A stretch of DNA of 64,000 bases, taken from NCBI GenBank assembly GCA_945888325.1, contig CAMDAC010000003.1, positions 1 through 64,000 of the forward strand, read 5' to 3'. The stretch is from Candidatus Sulfopaludibacter sp. SbA3 (GTDB lineage: Bacteria > Pseudomonadota > Alphaproteobacteria > Caulobacterales > Hyphomonadaceae). Position 1 is the stretch's first letter, and each line of letters opens with the position of its first letter. The notes beneath the pieces were generated by a model. The model worked only from the letters and a program-made list of their open reading frames with translations, had not been told where the DNA came from and made no database searches. A program made the translations under genes and the position numbers. Positions 37,683-47,734 of this stretch are shown here, piece by piece.

Positions 37683-38684
37683 TCAGGTCTCGAGAAACTC
37701 CTTGCGGATATCGAAGCTCGACTGTTTCGTGCCGACATCTTTCGCGCAGTCGGCGAGCCAGCGGTCGGCGGTCTCGTAGCCCTTGTCGTGCAGCTCCGTC
37801 AGCAGGCGCCAGCGGGTGTCGGACTTGGTGGCGAGATTGTAGCCGATCAGGTCCTGCCCGCCCTTGATGGCGTGGATGTTCAGCCTGCGGTATTTCTTCA
37901 TCATCGGCTCCTTCAGCATGCCCTCGTCGATGAGGCGCTGGACGAAGGCGATGGCGCGCAGCTCGCCGATGAGGGAGGCGTTGAAGCTGATCTCGTTGAG
38001 GCGCTCCTGGATTTCGGCGGCGCGTTTGGGTGTGCCTGGCCGCGTCAGCGGATTGAGGATGACGAGCAGCACATCCGCCGGGGCGCCGGAATAGACGAGC
38101 GGGAACAGGCTGGGGTTTCCCATATAGCCGCCGTCCCAATAGGGCGTGCCCTCGATTTCCACGGCCTGGAAACTTTGCGGAAGGCAGGCCGAGGCGAGCA
38201 CGGCGTCGGCGTTGATCTCCGCCTTCGAGAAGACGCGTACCTTGCCGGTTTCGACATTCGTGGCGGAGATGAAAAGCTTGAGGCCGGATGCGTGCACGGC
38301 TTCGAAATCCACCTCGGCTTCGACCAGCTTGCGCAAAGGATTGTAGTTGAACGGGTTGAGGTCGTAGGGGCTGGCGAGGGATTGCAAGGCGGTCGCCATC
38401 GCGAAGCCGGCCGGGCCGAAGGCGCCGAGGGCGGAGCTGGCATCCGAGACCTTGCGCCAGAGCGATTCGAGTTCCTTGCGCGCGCCTTCCGGGCCGCCCT
38501 TGGCGCGGCCTGCGGCGAAGGCGACGGCATTGAGCGCGCCGGCGGATGTGGCCGAGATCGCCTCGATATGCAGGCTTTCCTCGCGGGTCAGGCGGTCCAG
38601 CACGCCCCAGGTATACGCGCCGTGGGCGCCGCCGCCCTGCAGGGCGAGGCTGAGGGGGCGGGGTTTTCCGTTGGCCTTGGCCAT
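37683..38684 (-). CDS. Patatin-like phospholipase family protein
   Basis: LSLALQGGGAHGAYTWGVLDRL...ISATSAGALNAVAFA...YWDGGYMGNPSLFPL. Confidence 0.95.
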   Translation of the reverse strand: MAKANGKPRPLSLALQGGGAHGAYTWGVLDRLTREESLHIEAISATSAGALNAVAFAAGRAKGGPEGARKELESLWRKVSDASSALGAFGPAGFAMATALQSLASPYDLNPFNYNPLRKLVEAEVDFEAVHASGLKLFISATNVETGKVRVFSKAEINADAVLASACLPQSFQAVEIEGTPYWDGGYMGNPSLFPLVYSGAPADVLLVILNPLTRPGTPKRAAEIQERLNEISFNASLIGELRAIAFVQRLIDEGMLKEPMMKKYRRLNIHAIKGGQDLIGYNLATKSDTRWRLLTELHDKGYETADRWLADCAKDVGTKQSSFDIRKEFLET

Positions 38685-38758
38685 GGCGGGGCTCCTTTGC
38701 GCGCGCGGCCTGCCCCTGCTAACGGAGGGCGCAGACCACCGCCAGCCCCGGAGACCGG

Positions 38759-40024
38759 ATGCCTGCCCTGCAAGACCCGCCTGCCTCCGGCCCGCGCAGC
38801 TTGACGATCGAATCGGTCGGCGCGCAGGGCGACGGGCGCGCGCAGGAGAATGGCGCGTGGGTGAACGTGCCGTTTACCCTGGCGGGAGAGACGGTGCGCG
38901 TGGAGGGCGCGGGCGAGCGGCTCAGGCTGCTCGAGGTTCTGACGCCCTCGCCGGAGCGCGCCAAACCGGCGTGCAAGCATTTCGGGGCGTGCGGTGGGTG
39001 CACGCTGCAGCATATGGCGCCGGCGCGTTATGCGGATTTCAAGCGGGAGCAGATCCTCCGTGCCCTGAGCGCACGCGGACTGGATGCCGACGTGGCGGAG
39101 ACCTGGATCACGCCGCCCGGATCACGACGGCGGGCGGCATTCACGGCGAAACGGGTAGGCAAGCAAGTCCTCATCGGCTTTCATGCGCGCAAGAGTCATG
39201 ACCTGGTGGCGATCAGCGAATGCCCGGTGGCGCGCCCCGCGATCGTGGCGGCGCTGCCGCGGCTGAAGGAGATCGCGGGATATCTGCTGACGGGCAAGGA
39301 TGGCATCGGCCTGCTGGTGACCGAGACGGCCTCGGGCCTCGACCTGCATATCACGGGTGTTCCGAAGGACGCCAAGGCGCTTGCCCGTGCGGAGGCGGCG
39401 AGCGCGGCGCTGCGGGCGGGGTTTGCGCGGATATCCATTGACGGCGCCGACGTGCTGACCGAGCGGCGGCCGAGCCTGCACGCCGGCGCGGCGCAGCTCT
39501 TTCCCCCGCCCGGCGGGTTCCTGCAGGCCAGCGCCGAGGCCGAGGCGGAGATGGAGCGGATCGTGCGCGAACATCTGAAGTTTGCCGCGAGTGTCGCGGA
39601 CCTTTTCTCCGGATGCGGAACATTTGCGCTGCGCCTTGCGGCTGAATCAAGCGTGCTGGCCGCCGAAGGCAATGCGGAAGCGATCGAGGCGCTGAAGGCG
39701 TCGGTGCGCGCGGCGCATGGGCTGAAGCCGGTGACGGCTGAAGTGCGCGACCTGTTCCGGAATCCCTACGGCGCCCGCGAACTTGCGCGGTTTGACGGTC
39801 TCGTGCTCGACCCTCCGCGCGCGGGGGCGTCCGCGCAAGTGGCGGAGATTGCAAAGTCCAACGTGCCGAAGGTCGCCTATGTCTCCTGCGATCCGGCAAC
39901 ACTGGCGCGGGACCTGCGCGCGCTGGTGGACGGCGGATACCGGATCGTCCGTATACACCCAATCGATCAGTTCCTCTGGTCGGCGCATGTAGAGGCGGTC
40001 GCGCTGTTGGAGCGCGCGCGATGA
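38759..40024 (+). CDS. Class I SAM-dependent RNA methyltransferase (TrmA/RlmD-like)
   Basis: N-terminal TRAM-like region, CKHFGACGGCTLQHM Fe-S Cys cluster, ADLFSGCGTFALRLA, VAYVSCDPATLARDL. Confidence 0.93.
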   Translation: MPALQDPPASGPRSLTIESVGAQGDGRAQENGAWVNVPFTLAGETVRVEGAGERLRLLEVLTPSPERAKPACKHFGACGGCTLQHMAPARYADFKREQILRALSARGLDADVAETWITPPGSRRRAAFTAKRVGKQVLIGFHARKSHDLVAISECPVARPAIVAALPRLKEIAGYLLTGKDGIGLLVTETASGLDLHITGVPKDAKALARAEAASAALRAGFARISIDGADVLTERRPSLHAGAAQLFPPPGGFLQASAEAEAEMERIVREHLKFAASVADLFSGCGTFALRLAAESSVLAAEGNAEAIEALKASVRAAHGLKPVTAEVRDLFRNPYGARELARFDGLVLDPPRAGASAQVAEIAKSNVPKVAYVSCDPATLARDLRALVDGGYRIVRIHPIDQFLWSAHVEAVALLERAR

Positions 40025-40452
40025 CCGGCAAGCCGCAACCCGCCGTCGGCACAGTCTGCTTCAGGGGCGAAGACGTGCTGCTGATCCGCCGGGGCACGAA
40101 GCCGCTGGCGGGCGACTGGTCGATGCCGGGCGGGCGCATCGAGTTCGGCGAGCGGGCCGAGGCGGCGGCGCTGCGTGAGCTGGCGGAAGAGACCGGCGTG
40201 ACCGCCCGGCTCGTCGGCCTCATCGATGTCGTCGACGCGATCTTCACCTCGCGCACGACCGGCGCGGTGGCGCGCCACTACCTGCTGTTCGACTATGCCG
40301 CGGTGTGGATCGCGGGCGAGCCGGTGGCCGGCGATGACGCGGACCATGCGGAATGGATCTCAACTGCACGTCTGACGGAGCTGCCGCTGTGGGACGAGAC
40401 GCGGCGGGTGATCGCGGCGGCGAAAGAGATGGTTTCCAAATCCTCCACTTGA
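40021..40452 (+). CDS. NUDIX hydrolase
   Basis: GRIEFGERAEAAALRELAEETG Nudix box; 4-bp overlap with upstream gene. Confidence 0.94.
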   Translation: MTGKPQPAVGTVCFRGEDVLLIRRGTKPLAGDWSMPGGRIEFGERAEAAALRELAEETGVTARLVGLIDVVDAIFTSRTTGAVARHYLLFDYAAVWIAGEPVAGDDADHAEWISTARLTELPLWDETRRVIAAAKEMVSKSST

Positions 40453-40520
40453 CCCGCCCTAGCGTCAGGTCTGTGTAGAGGGTCCAGATATCAGAACATT
40501 TCCAGGGAGGAACTTTCGTC

Positions 40521-41306
40521 ATGACCTACAAACCCTTTGATCTCAGCGGCAAGGTCTGCGTCGTCACCGGCGGCAACAAGGGCATCGGGCTCGGCATGGT
40601 GGAGGCGCTGGCGGCGTCCAACGCAGATGTCGTGATCTGGGGCCGCAAGGCGGATGACAATGCGTCCGCCGTGGCGTCGGCCTCGAAGCTGGGCACCGGC
40701 AAGGTGAAGGCCTGGGTCGTCGATGTCGGCGAGGAAGACCAGGTCGTGAAGGCGATGAAAGAGGCCGAGGAAGAATTCAAGCGCATCGATGCGTGCATCG
40801 CGAATGCCGGCGTCGGGCGGGGCTCGCTCGGCTTCGAGACGATGACGCTGGACACCTGGCGCTACAACCAGCGCATCAACTCCGAAGGCGCCTTCTTCAC
40901 CCTGCGCGAGGCAGCCAAATCGATGGTGGCGCGCGCCAAGGCGGGTGATCCGGGCGGCAGCCTCGTTGGCACGGCCTCGCTGGCCGGTATCGAAGGCGCC
41001 GGCCGCAACCAGGCCTACGCCCACACCAAGGGCGGCCTGATTGCCATGATGAACGCCTGCGCGGTGGAGTATGGACGCTACGGCATCCGCGCGAACTCCA
41101 TCCTGCCCGGCTGGATCGCGACCGACATGACCGAAGGCGCGCAGGGCAATGATGCCTTCGCGACGAAGGTCATCACCCGCGTGCCGATCCGCCGCTGGGG
41201 CGAGCCGGCCGATTTCGGCGGTATCGCGGTCTATCTCGCCTCGGATGCGTCCAAGTACCATTCCGGCGATACGCTGGTCATCGATGGCGGCTACGCGAAG
41301 TTCTGA
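40521..41306 (+). CDS. SDR family oxidoreductase
   Basis: DLSGKVCVVTGGNKGIGLGMVEALAASNADVVIWGRK...AYAHTKGGLIAMMN. Confidence 0.95.
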   Translation: MTYKPFDLSGKVCVVTGGNKGIGLGMVEALAASNADVVIWGRKADDNASAVASASKLGTGKVKAWVVDVGEEDQVVKAMKEAEEEFKRIDACIANAGVGRGSLGFETMTLDTWRYNQRINSEGAFFTLREAAKSMVARAKAGDPGGSLVGTASLAGIEGAGRNQAYAHTKGGLIAMMNACAVEYGRYGIRANSILPGWIATDMTEGAQGNDAFATKVITRVPIRRWGEPADFGGIAVYLASDASKYHSGDTLVIDGGYAKF

Positions 41307-41340
41307 TTCGCGCACCGTCCGGCATACCGACGCAAAGAAA

Positions 41341-41375
41341 AAGGCCGCTTCCCGAAGGAAGCGGCCTTATCTTTA
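41341..41375 (+). terminator. Intrinsic terminator
   Basis: AAGGCCGCTTCC-cgaa-GGAAGCGGCCTT-atcttt; between convergent genes. Confidence 0.85.
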
Positions 41376-41400
41376 GACCGGAAAACCGATCGCTCTGAGA

Positions 41401-41664
41401 TTACTCAGGAGCGGTTTCGGTGGTCGTTTCGGTCGTCGTTTCGGTCGTGGTGACGTCTGCAACGGCGCCGTCAACGGTCTCGGTCACGACTTCGGTCGTT
41501 TCTTCGACGGTTTCGGTCACAACTTCAGCAGCCGGCTCAACGGCTTCAACAACCACTTCTTCGACGGTTGCTTCTTCAGCAGCCGGAGCGGCTTCTTCCG
41601 TGGCGCCGCAAGCGGCGAGGACGAGAGCCGAAGCAGCGGCAGCAGCGAGGATCAGTTTTTTCAT
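41401..41664 (-). CDS. Small low-complexity acidic lipoprotein
   Basis: MKKLILAAAAASALVLAACGATEEAAPAAEE... ending in VTTTETTTETTTETAPE; lipobox LVLAAC. Confidence 0.75.
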   Translation of the reverse strand: MKKLILAAAAASALVLAACGATEEAAPAAEEATVEEVVVEAVEPAAEVVTETVEETTEVVTETVDGAVADVTTTETTTETTTETAPE

Positions 41665-41825
41665 GATGATAGTACCCCTGTTGAGATGTTCTTGCGAACG
41701 GTTGGGCTTTAACACCACTTCAACATTGCCGAAAGTTAATTTTACAGCTTTGTTGAACCGTCGCGGTTCGGTTAAAGGACACCCTCACCCGCCTAGGGAA
41801 GAGGGCAGTTTCCAGCCGGCGCCGA

Positions 41826-42062
41826 TTACTCGGCAACGGCTTCTTTGGTAACGCCCTTTTCGGCATCTGCTTCGGCCGGGCCAACTTCGCCCTCGGCTTC
41901 GACAGGAGCCTCAATGGCTTCGGCTTCACCATCGGCTTCAGTGTCCGTGGCATCACCCGCCACTTCGACTTCCACGATTTCACCTTCGATTTCTGGCTCG
42001 CCCGCAAAGGCGACACCAGCGAAGAGAATTGCAGCGGCAGCGCTTGCCAACAGTTTCGTCAT
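41826..42062 (-). CDS. Small acidic secreted protein
   Basis: MTKLLASAAAAILFAGVAFAGEPEIEGEIVEVEVAGDATDTEADGEAEAIEAPVEAEGEVG...; start reset from 42086. Confidence 0.7.
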   Translation of the reverse strand: MTKLLASAAAAILFAGVAFAGEPEIEGEIVEVEVAGDATDTEADGEAEAIEAPVEAEGEVGPAEADAEKGVTKEAVAE

Positions 42063-42270
42063 TCGAGCTACTCTCTCCAGACACACTGCCCAGCGGGCTG
42101 ATCCGCGGACGCACGCGCTCTTGCCCTTTGATCAGGGCCAGATTGCGGCAAAGAAACGGCAAATCTGATGAAATTGCGGCGTCGAAGGCATTTCGCCAAA
42201 GACTCTTGCGTTGACCTTGCGGCGCCAGCCTAAGGATTGGGCATAGAAACCGACCCAACGGAGAGACCCC

Positions 42271-43257
42271 ATGGCGCTGAAAACCCGGCTAACTGACCTG
42301 CTGAACGTCCAGCACCCGATCATGCTGGCAGGCATGGGCGGGGTTTCCTATGCGGAAGTCTGCGCCGCGATGTGCAATGCCGGCGGCTACGGCGTGCTCG
42401 GCATGGCCGGCACCTCGCCGCAGTTCATTGCCAGTCAGATGAAGAGTGTGAAGGAACTCGCGCCCGGAAAGCCGTTCGGCGTGGACCTGCTGGCCGCCAG
42501 CCCCGAGAGCCTCGAGGAATCGGTCGACGTGATCATCCAGGGCGGCGCTGATTCGTTCGTCGCCGGCCTTGGCGTCCCGCTGCCCATCATGGCGCGGCTG
42601 AAGGCGGCCGGCGTGAAGGTCATGGTGGTCGGCGGCGCCGTGAAGCATGCGATCAAGGCCGAGGAAGCCGGCTGCGACGCCGTGATTCTCCAGGGCGGCG
42701 AAGGCGGCGGGCATACCGGCCTCGTCGGCACGATGCCGCTGGTGGCGCAGGCCGTCGAAGCGGTGAAAATCCCGGTGATCGCGGCCGGCGGTATCTATGA
42801 CGGGCGCGGCCTCGCTGCCGCCCTCGCGCTCGGCGCCGAAGGCGTCTGGATGGGCACGCGCTTCATTGCCTCCGCCGAAGCCCACGCCGCCAACATGTAC
42901 AAGAACGCCGTGGTCGAGGCGGGCGACACCGACACGACCCGCACGCGCTGCTACTCGGGCAAGCCGATGCGCTGCCGCACCAACGAGTACATCAATGACT
43001 GGGAAACCCGCCCGCAGGACATCAAGCCTTTCCCCTTCCAGGCGATTCACTCGACCCAGACCGGCGTGATCGGCGGCATCGGCGGCATCACCGAAGAAGC
43101 GAAACTGAACCCGGACACGAGCTGCTTCGCCATGGGCCAGTCGGCCGGCGGCGTGCGCGAGGTGAAGCCGGTGGCAGCCATCGTGGCGGACATCATGCGC
43201 GATGCGGAGGCAGCCGTGGACCGGATGAATGGCATGCGGGCTAAAGCGAAGGTGTAG
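42271..43257 (+). CDS. Nitronate monooxygenase family protein (2-nitropropane dioxygenase-like)
   Basis: MALKTRLTDLLNVQHPIMLAGMGGVSYAEVCAAMCNAGGYGVLG...VILQGGEGGGHTGLVGTMPLV...VIAAGGIYDGRGLAAALALGAEGVWMGTRF. Confidence 0.95.
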   Translation: MALKTRLTDLLNVQHPIMLAGMGGVSYAEVCAAMCNAGGYGVLGMAGTSPQFIASQMKSVKELAPGKPFGVDLLAASPESLEESVDVIIQGGADSFVAGLGVPLPIMARLKAAGVKVMVVGGAVKHAIKAEEAGCDAVILQGGEGGGHTGLVGTMPLVAQAVEAVKIPVIAAGGIYDGRGLAAALALGAEGVWMGTRFIASAEAHAANMYKNAVVEAGDTDTTRTRCYSGKPMRCRTNEYINDWETRPQDIKPFPFQAIHSTQTGVIGGIGGITEEAKLNPDTSCFAMGQSAGGVREVKPVAAIVADIMRDAEAAVDRMNGMRAKAKV

Positions 43258-43390
43258 CGCGGTTGCGGGACACGGACGTCAGACCCCGGGAGTTGCCAAT
43301 TGTGCCTCCCGGAAAAAGGGCCTAAGCCGCGCGCCGCCGCGATCGGCAATGCATCTTTCCTGATTCCGATCAATCTTGCCGGAGCCAAAC

Positions 43391-45355
43391 ATGACAGGTT
43401 CAACGCCTGTTCCTGAGCCATCGTCAACGCCCCCAACGCCTCCTGCCAACAGTCCACCACCGGAGACCTATGCTCCGGCAGCTCACGGGCATGGAAAGGA
43501 CAAGTTCTGGGCGCTCGCCATCGGGGCGTGCGGTGTCGTCTACGGCGATATCGGCACCAGCCCGATCTACGCGTTCCGCGAGTCGCTGCATGGCGCGATG
43601 AATGACGGCGTGCTGGCGCGGGGCGAAGTGCTGGGCGTCATTTCGCTGATGCTCTGGGCGCTGATCTTCGTTGTGACGATCAAGTACGCGATCTTCGTCA
43701 TGCGCGCGGACAACAAGGGCGAAGGCGGCGTGCTCTCCCTGATGGCGCTGGCACAACATGCCATTGGCCGGCGGACGCGGACGGTGTTCATGCTGGGCGT
43801 TGCCGGGGCCGCGCTGTTCTATGGCGACGCCATCCTGACGCCCGCCATTTCTGTTCTCTCCGCCGTTGAAGGCCTGAAGCTTGCGATCCCGCAGTTCAAC
43901 CCGGACTGGGTTCAGCCGGTGGCCATCGGTATACTGATCATGTTGTTTGCCGCGCAGGCGCGCGGAACCGGAAAGGTGGGGCTCGTGTTCGGGCCCTTGA
44001 TGGCGGTCTGGTTTCTGGTGCTCGCCGCCCTCGGCCTGATGCATATCAGCGATGATCCGGCGATCTTTGCAGCGCTGAATCCCGCGCATGCCTTCGGATT
44101 CCTGGTGTCGCACGGGGCGACCGCCTTCGTCGTGCTTGGCTCGGTGTTCCTGTGCGTGACCGGCGCCGAAGCGCTGTATGCTGACATGGGACATTTCGGA
44201 AAGACGCCCATCCGGATGGCCTGGCTCTGGTTTGTTTTCCCCTGCCTCGCCCTCAACTATCTTGGCCAGGGCGCGATGGTGCTGGCGCATCCCGAACTCG
44301 CAAGCGACCCGTTCTTCCTTATGGCGCCGGACTGGGGCCTCCTGCCCCTGTCACTGCTGACGATGGCGGCGACCATCATCGCCAGCCAGGCCGTGATCAC
44401 GGGCGCCTTCTCGCTCACCCAGCAAGCGATCCAGCTGGGCCTCCTGCCGCGTCTCGAAATCCGCTACACCAATGAAGACCAGCGCGGACAGGTCTACCTG
44501 CCGCAAATCAACTGGCTGCTGCTGGCAGGTGTTGTCTCGCTGGTGATCGTGTTCGGCTCATCCTCCAGCCTAGCCTCCGCTTACGGCATCGCGGTGACGG
44601 CGACGATGCTGGTCGACAGTTTCCTGATCTACATCGTGATGACGCGGATCTGGAAGTTCAAGCCCTGGTTGGCGCTGGCCATCGTGACGCCCTTCCTGAT
44701 CGTGGACACGGCCTTCTTCAGCGCCAACCTGCTGAAGGTCTTTGCCGGTGGCTGGTTCCCGTTGATGCTCGGCGGCGGTCTGTTCTTCATCGTGCTGACC
44801 TGGGTGCGCGGATCGGCGATCCTGCAAGCCAAATCGCTCCGCGATTCCGTGCCGATCATGGACCTGATCGAGTCCTTGAAGATCGGGCCGCCGGTCCGCG
44901 TGAAGGGCACGGCGGTATTCCTCACCAGCAGCCTTGAATCTCCGCCGATCGCGCTGATGCACAACTTGAAGCACAACAAGGTGCTGCACGAGCGTAACGT
45001 GATCCTCAAGGTGCTTACGGCCGACACGCCGCGTGTGGCGGAGGAGTCGCGCGCCGTCATCCGTAAGCTGAGCGATGACTTTGTGTCCATCGAGCTGACG
45101 TTCGGCTTCATGGAAAGCCCCAACGTACCCCGCGTGCTGGCGAAACTGCGCAAGGCCGGTGGGCCGAAGTTCGACATCATGACCACGAGTTTCTTCCTCG
45201 GCCGGCGCACCGTTCTCGCCTCACCCAAGGGCGGCATGCCGCTGTGGCAAGACAAGCTGTATGTCGCGCTCGCCCGTTCGGCGACCAACGCGACCGACTT
45301 CTATCACATTCCGTCCGGAAGGGCTGTGGAGCTGGGCGCTCAAATCGTCGTCTGA
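43391..45355 (+). CDS. kup: KUP/HAK/KT family potassium transporter
   Basis: FWALAIGACGVVYGDIGTSPIYAFRESLHG...VFGPLMAVWFLVLAALG...; start at ATG 43391. Confidence 0.97.
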   Translation: MTGSTPVPEPSSTPPTPPANSPPPETYAPAAHGHGKDKFWALAIGACGVVYGDIGTSPIYAFRESLHGAMNDGVLARGEVLGVISLMLWALIFVVTIKYAIFVMRADNKGEGGVLSLMALAQHAIGRRTRTVFMLGVAGAALFYGDAILTPAISVLSAVEGLKLAIPQFNPDWVQPVAIGILIMLFAAQARGTGKVGLVFGPLMAVWFLVLAALGLMHISDDPAIFAALNPAHAFGFLVSHGATAFVVLGSVFLCVTGAEALYADMGHFGKTPIRMAWLWFVFPCLALNYLGQGAMVLAHPELASDPFFLMAPDWGLLPLSLLTMAATIIASQAVITGAFSLTQQAIQLGLLPRLEIRYTNEDQRGQVYLPQINWLLLAGVVSLVIVFGSSSSLASAYGIAVTATMLVDSFLIYIVMTRIWKFKPWLALAIVTPFLIVDTAFFSANLLKVFAGGWFPLMLGGGLFFIVLTWVRGSAILQAKSLRDSVPIMDLIESLKIGPPVRVKGTAVFLTSSLESPPIALMHNLKHNKVLHERNVILKVLTADTPRVAEESRAVIRKLSDDFVSIELTFGFMESPNVPRVLAKLRKAGGPKFDIMTTSFFLGRRTVLASPKGGMPLWQDKLYVALARSATNATDFYHIPSGRAVELGAQIVV

Positions 45356-45417
45356 CGCCGTGCGATCAGCCTCTGTCGCTAAGCGGAGACCGGTTGAACC
45401 TTCGCAATTCCTGAACG

Positions 45418-46380
45418 TTGGGCTATGTCCTTGGGAGGATACGAAGCGAGGCGCTGTTGAAATTGGGAACGATCCTTCTCGGCGTGACGCTGGCGGCGGT
45501 GCTGCTCGGCGGCTGCTGGCTGTATACGCCGGACAAGCCGCGCGCCGTTTTGGAGAAGGCCTATCTCCGGCAGGCCAGCGACATGCTGAGCGTGGCGGGC
45601 ACGCAGCTGCATGTGCGCGATGACGGGCGGAAGGATGCGCCGGCGATCATCCTGCTGCACGGCTTCGGCTCCAGCCTGCACACGTTCGAGCCCTGGGCCG
45701 AGGCGCTGAAGGCAGACTACCGCGTCGTGCGGCTCGACCTGCCCGGCTCCGGCCTCTCGCCGCCGGATCCCGCCGGCGACTATACCGACACGCGCTCCAT
45801 CGCCTTGATCCTTGTACTGATGGACCAGCTCGGCATCGACAAGGCGGCGGTTGTCGGCAATTCCATTGGGGGGCGGATTGCCTGGAACATGGCGGCGGAC
45901 CATCCGGAGCGCGTGTCGAAACTCGTGCTGATTTCGCCGGACGGATTTGCGAGCCCCGGCTTTGCCTATGGCGAGAAAGCGGACGTGCCGGCCGTGATCA
46001 AGGCTATGCGCTTCACGCTGCCGAAATCCGCAATCCGGCCGAACCTTGCGGCGAGTTACGGAGACCCGAAACGGCTGACCGAAGCGACGGTCAAGCGCTA
46101 TCACGACCTGATGCTGGCGCCCGGCGGGCGGGGTGCGCTGCTCGCGCGGATGGAGCAGACCGTGCTGACCGATCCGGCAACGCGGCTGCCGCAGATCAAG
46201 GCGCCGGTGCTTTTGCTCTGGGGACGCAAGGACCGGCTGATCCCGTTCAGCAATTCGGCCGACTACACTAGGCTGTTGCCGGACAGCCGCCGCGTCGCCT
46301 TCAAGGGCCTCGGCCATGTGCCGATGGAAGAAGACCCCGCGCAGTCTCTCGTCCCGCTGCAGGAATTTCTGGCGGAGTAG
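45418..46380 (+). CDS. Alpha/beta hydrolase
   Basis: APAIILLHGFGSSLHTFEPWAEALKADYRVVRLDLPGSGLS...VVGNSIGGRIAWNMA; true start may be downstream (about 45457) at the signal/TM segment. Confidence 0.93.
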   Translation: MGYVLGRIRSEALLKLGTILLGVTLAAVLLGGCWLYTPDKPRAVLEKAYLRQASDMLSVAGTQLHVRDDGRKDAPAIILLHGFGSSLHTFEPWAEALKADYRVVRLDLPGSGLSPPDPAGDYTDTRSIALILVLMDQLGIDKAAVVGNSIGGRIAWNMAADHPERVSKLVLISPDGFASPGFAYGEKADVPAVIKAMRFTLPKSAIRPNLAASYGDPKRLTEATVKRYHDLMLAPGGRGALLARMEQTVLTDPATRLPQIKAPVLLLWGRKDRLIPFSNSADYTRLLPDSRRVAFKGLGHVPMEEDPAQSLVPLQEFLAE

Positions 46381-46457
46381 GCTGCGCGCAAGCAACTTCC
46401 GCAAGATTTGTCAAAACGAGGTGTGCCAAGGTTCCTTCAGCAAGGGAGCGCGCAGCG

Positions 46458-47318
46458 ATGGCCGACAGCCCAAACACCAGCCATCCGACCTATTTCGACC
46501 GGGTGGAACGCGTGCGCGCTCATATCCGCGCGAACCTCGACGAGGACCTCGATCTTGATGTGATCGCCGAAGTCGCCTGCCTGTCGCGCTTCCATTGGCA
46601 CCGGATTTACCAGGCAATGACGGGCGAGACCGCAGCCCAAACCGTCCGGCGTTTGCGTCTGGCACGGGCCGCCGAAGATCTCGCGCATACCTCGCGGCCC
46701 CTGACGCAGATTGCGGAACGGGCGGGATACGCCTCCCAATCTGCTTTCACACGGGCGTTTGCCGCAGCGCACGGGCTCGCGCCGGCCGCATTCCGGATCG
46801 CTGGCATGCACGCCGCCCTTCAGCAGGCCATCTCGGAGGACAATTCCATGGCTTTCAATATAGACATCCGCACGCTTCCCGTCCGGCCTGCGGTCGGGCT
46901 GCTGCACAAGGGGGCCTTCAACGAGATCGGTGAAGCCTTCGAGCGATTGTTCGGCAATTTGGGCGCGCATGGACTTACCTTGCATGTGCGTGGCCCGTTC
47001 GGCCGCTACCGTGAAGGCCCGGACGGCGTGCCGGTGGACGAGTTGCGATCGCATGCGTGTGCGTTCACGGACATCCGGATTGAACCGCCATCGCCTCTTG
47101 CAGCGTTCGATGCTGGCGGCGGAACCTATGCGGTCCTGACCTACAAGGGACCTTATTCGGCGATGAAACCCGCCTATGACTGGCTGTTCGGTGTCTGGCT
47201 TCCGAATTCCGGGCGTGAGCCGCGCGACGAACATGTCCTCGAAATCAATCTCAACACGCCGATGGATACGCCGCCGTCCGAACTGCTGACCGAAATCTGC
47301 CTGCCACTGGAGGACTGA
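46458..47318 (+). CDS. AraC family regulator with GyrI-like small-molecule-binding domain
   Basis: RAHIRANLDEDLDLDVIAEVACLSRFHWHRIYQAMTGETAAQTVRRLRLARAAEDL... + C-terminal GyrI-like region. Confidence 0.95.
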   Translation: MADSPNTSHPTYFDRVERVRAHIRANLDEDLDLDVIAEVACLSRFHWHRIYQAMTGETAAQTVRRLRLARAAEDLAHTSRPLTQIAERAGYASQSAFTRAFAAAHGLAPAAFRIAGMHAALQQAISEDNSMAFNIDIRTLPVRPAVGLLHKGAFNEIGEAFERLFGNLGAHGLTLHVRGPFGRYREGPDGVPVDELRSHACAFTDIRIEPPSPLAAFDAGGGTYAVLTYKGPYSAMKPAYDWLFGVWLPNSGREPRDEHVLEINLNTPMDTPPSELLTEICLPLED

Positions 47319-47320
47319 CC

Positions 47321-47734
47321 ATAGCCCGGAAAAGCTGGACCGAAAGGGTCAACGATAAGCGCCCTCACGAAGTAAAACCATGCACGAAGGATTTTGCCGA
47401 CATCAAGCGCGGGCAACGCATGTTGCTGACGACCGCCCGGGATGTGGCCGGCGCCGTGCGGACAATACCGCGCGGTCAGGAAGTGGACATGAAGACCCTG
47501 CGGGCGCGTCTGGCGCGCGCATTCCAGGCAGAGACGGCGTGCCCTGTCGTTACCGGCATCCATTTGCGGGCGGTGGCGGAAATGGTGGGGGAGCAACTCG
47601 ACGCCGGTGTCGCGCCGCGCGACGTCGTGCCGGTGTGGCGCGCCATGCCGGAAGGCGCGCCGATCTGGAAGCGGATCGAGAACGGCCGTTCAAGGCTCGC
47701 GGCGCAGCGCAAGGCGGAAGGGCTGCCCGTCTAG
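47321..47734 (+). CDS. Conserved hypothetical protein with apparent ATA start
   Basis: In-frame extension upstream of ATG 47420 reads (ATA)ARKSWTERVNDKRPHEVKPCTKDFADIKRGQRMLLTTARDV...; resembles a MARKSW-starting family known to me from memory. Confidence 0.6.
   Translation: MARKSWTERVNDKRPHEVKPCTKDFADIKRGQRMLLTTARDVAGAVRTIPRGQEVDMKTLRARLARAFQAETACPVVTGIHLRAVAEMVGEQLDAGVAPRDVVPVWRAMPEGAPIWKRIENGRSRLAAQRKAEGLPV

Noticed and set aside
43285-43320. CCGGGAG...CTCCCGG hairpin upstream of kup as a riboswitch or terminator
   Set aside because: Followed by A-tract rather than U-tract on + strand and no known riboswitch consensus; too weak to claim.
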